Part shown: positions 63,656 through 64,000 of the stretch, piece by piece
How positions within the stretch are numbered: the first letter of the stretch is position 1
Layout: every line of letters starts with the position of its first letter
NCBI GenBank assembly: GCA_950097015.1
Contig: CATNEN010000034.1
Location: 6,342,501 to 6,406,500 of the forward strand
Length of the DNA: 64,000 nt
Source: Macrostomum hystrix
Lineage: Eukaryota > Platyhelminthes > Macrostomidae
Direction: 5' to 3'
Made by a program: the position numbers and the translations under genes
Notes under the pieces: model-generated
The model's database searches: none
The model's input: only the letters and a program-made list of their open reading frames with translations
What the model was told of the DNA's origin: nothing

Positions 63656-64000
63656 GGAATGTATCTTATATGAATAGCCACATGTGTATATATTTCTCGG
63701 CTGAGTAATATTTATTTAAATATACTCATTGACACTACTACTTGTCTGAAGTAAGCTCCTGAGGACTTTTATGCAAGAACTTAAAATGTAACTTAAGAGC
63801 GACAGATAATTTTTTTAAATAGGCTAAATAAAGGAGCCTGTTTGAGTTTCAAGGTTCAATTTGAGGTGCTTTGAGCATATATTATCCCTAAACTATACCG
63901 AGCTTCAAATAAGCAGAATACAAGTAGACCATTTGTTAGTCATTTCAAAGATGAAACAAATGTAATAAAATGTGTTCGATTTTTTTATTTATGAGCAGAG
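63656..64000. other. AT-rich end of window
   Basis: AT-rich sequence with an AATAAA near 63965. I see no feature I can support. Confidence 0.3.

Noticed and set aside
63114-63708. SGSGDLGQGIWVR frames
   Set aside because: By-products of the 14-bp array, open in all three frames.

Overview
This window is animal nuclear DNA. It has multi-exon genes with GT-AG introns, AATAAA polyadenylation signals, a tRNA-derived SINE family, mariner elements, and an unusually heavy load of minisatellites. GC-rich exons sit in AT-rich, repeat-filled non-coding DNA. An invertebrate is likely, and a spiralian or flatworm-like genome would fit. Several start codons lie just downstream of a plausible 3' splice site, as expected where spliced-leader trans-splicing occurs. 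The species cannot be fixed from this sequence alone.

Layout. 0-1.3 kb: an F-box protein (+). 2.5-7.5 kb: minisatellites and a predicted three-exon small membrane protein (+) whose first intron holds a SINE and an apparently intact mariner transposon. 8.6-9.4 kb: a 44-bp minisatellite. 9.75-14.6 kb: a six-exon Mab-21/cGAS-like protein (-). 15.8-16.4 kb: the catalytic part of a CNPase-like 2H phosphoesterase (-). 18.0-18.5 kb: a foldback MITE with 8-bp target duplications. 20.6-34.2 kb: a complete mind bomb 1 (MIB1) E3 ubiquitin ligase gene (+), seven exons, with a different minisatellite in five of its six introns. 35.9 kb: ribosomal protein L35/uL29 (+). 37.0-38.5 kb: an hnRNP C/RALY-type RRM protein with C-terminal zinc-finger-like motifs (+). 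39.5-43.5 kb: a 4-kb 26/28-bp minisatellite. 43.9-44.8 kb: a secreted precursor (-) with 14 tandem Lys-Arg-bounded GYYWPGMWN-type peptides, the best candidate here for an undescribed system. 46.3-51.3 kb: an 18-bp satellite in which a SINE has been co-amplified three times. 52.7-58.8 kb: a four-exon GRDP-family (glycine-rich domain protein, DUF1399) gene (-) ending in a Gly-Gly-Cys repeat. 59-63.7 kb: a 23-bp minisatellite in two opposed arrays, then a 14-bp array.

The genes do not form one pathway. MIB1 promotes endocytosis of Notch ligands. L35 and the RRM protein are housekeeping RNA and ribosome factors and could be a co-transcribed pair. The peptide precursor is probably neural or glandular. 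Three conserved genes (MIB1, the RRM protein, the Mab-21-like gene) need single-base frame corrections. The GRDP, L35, CNPase and mariner reading frames are clean. The breaks look like consensus errors or allelic damage rather than biology, but they matter for any automatic gene model.

All calls come from reading the sequence and from recalled family knowledge. No database search was possible.
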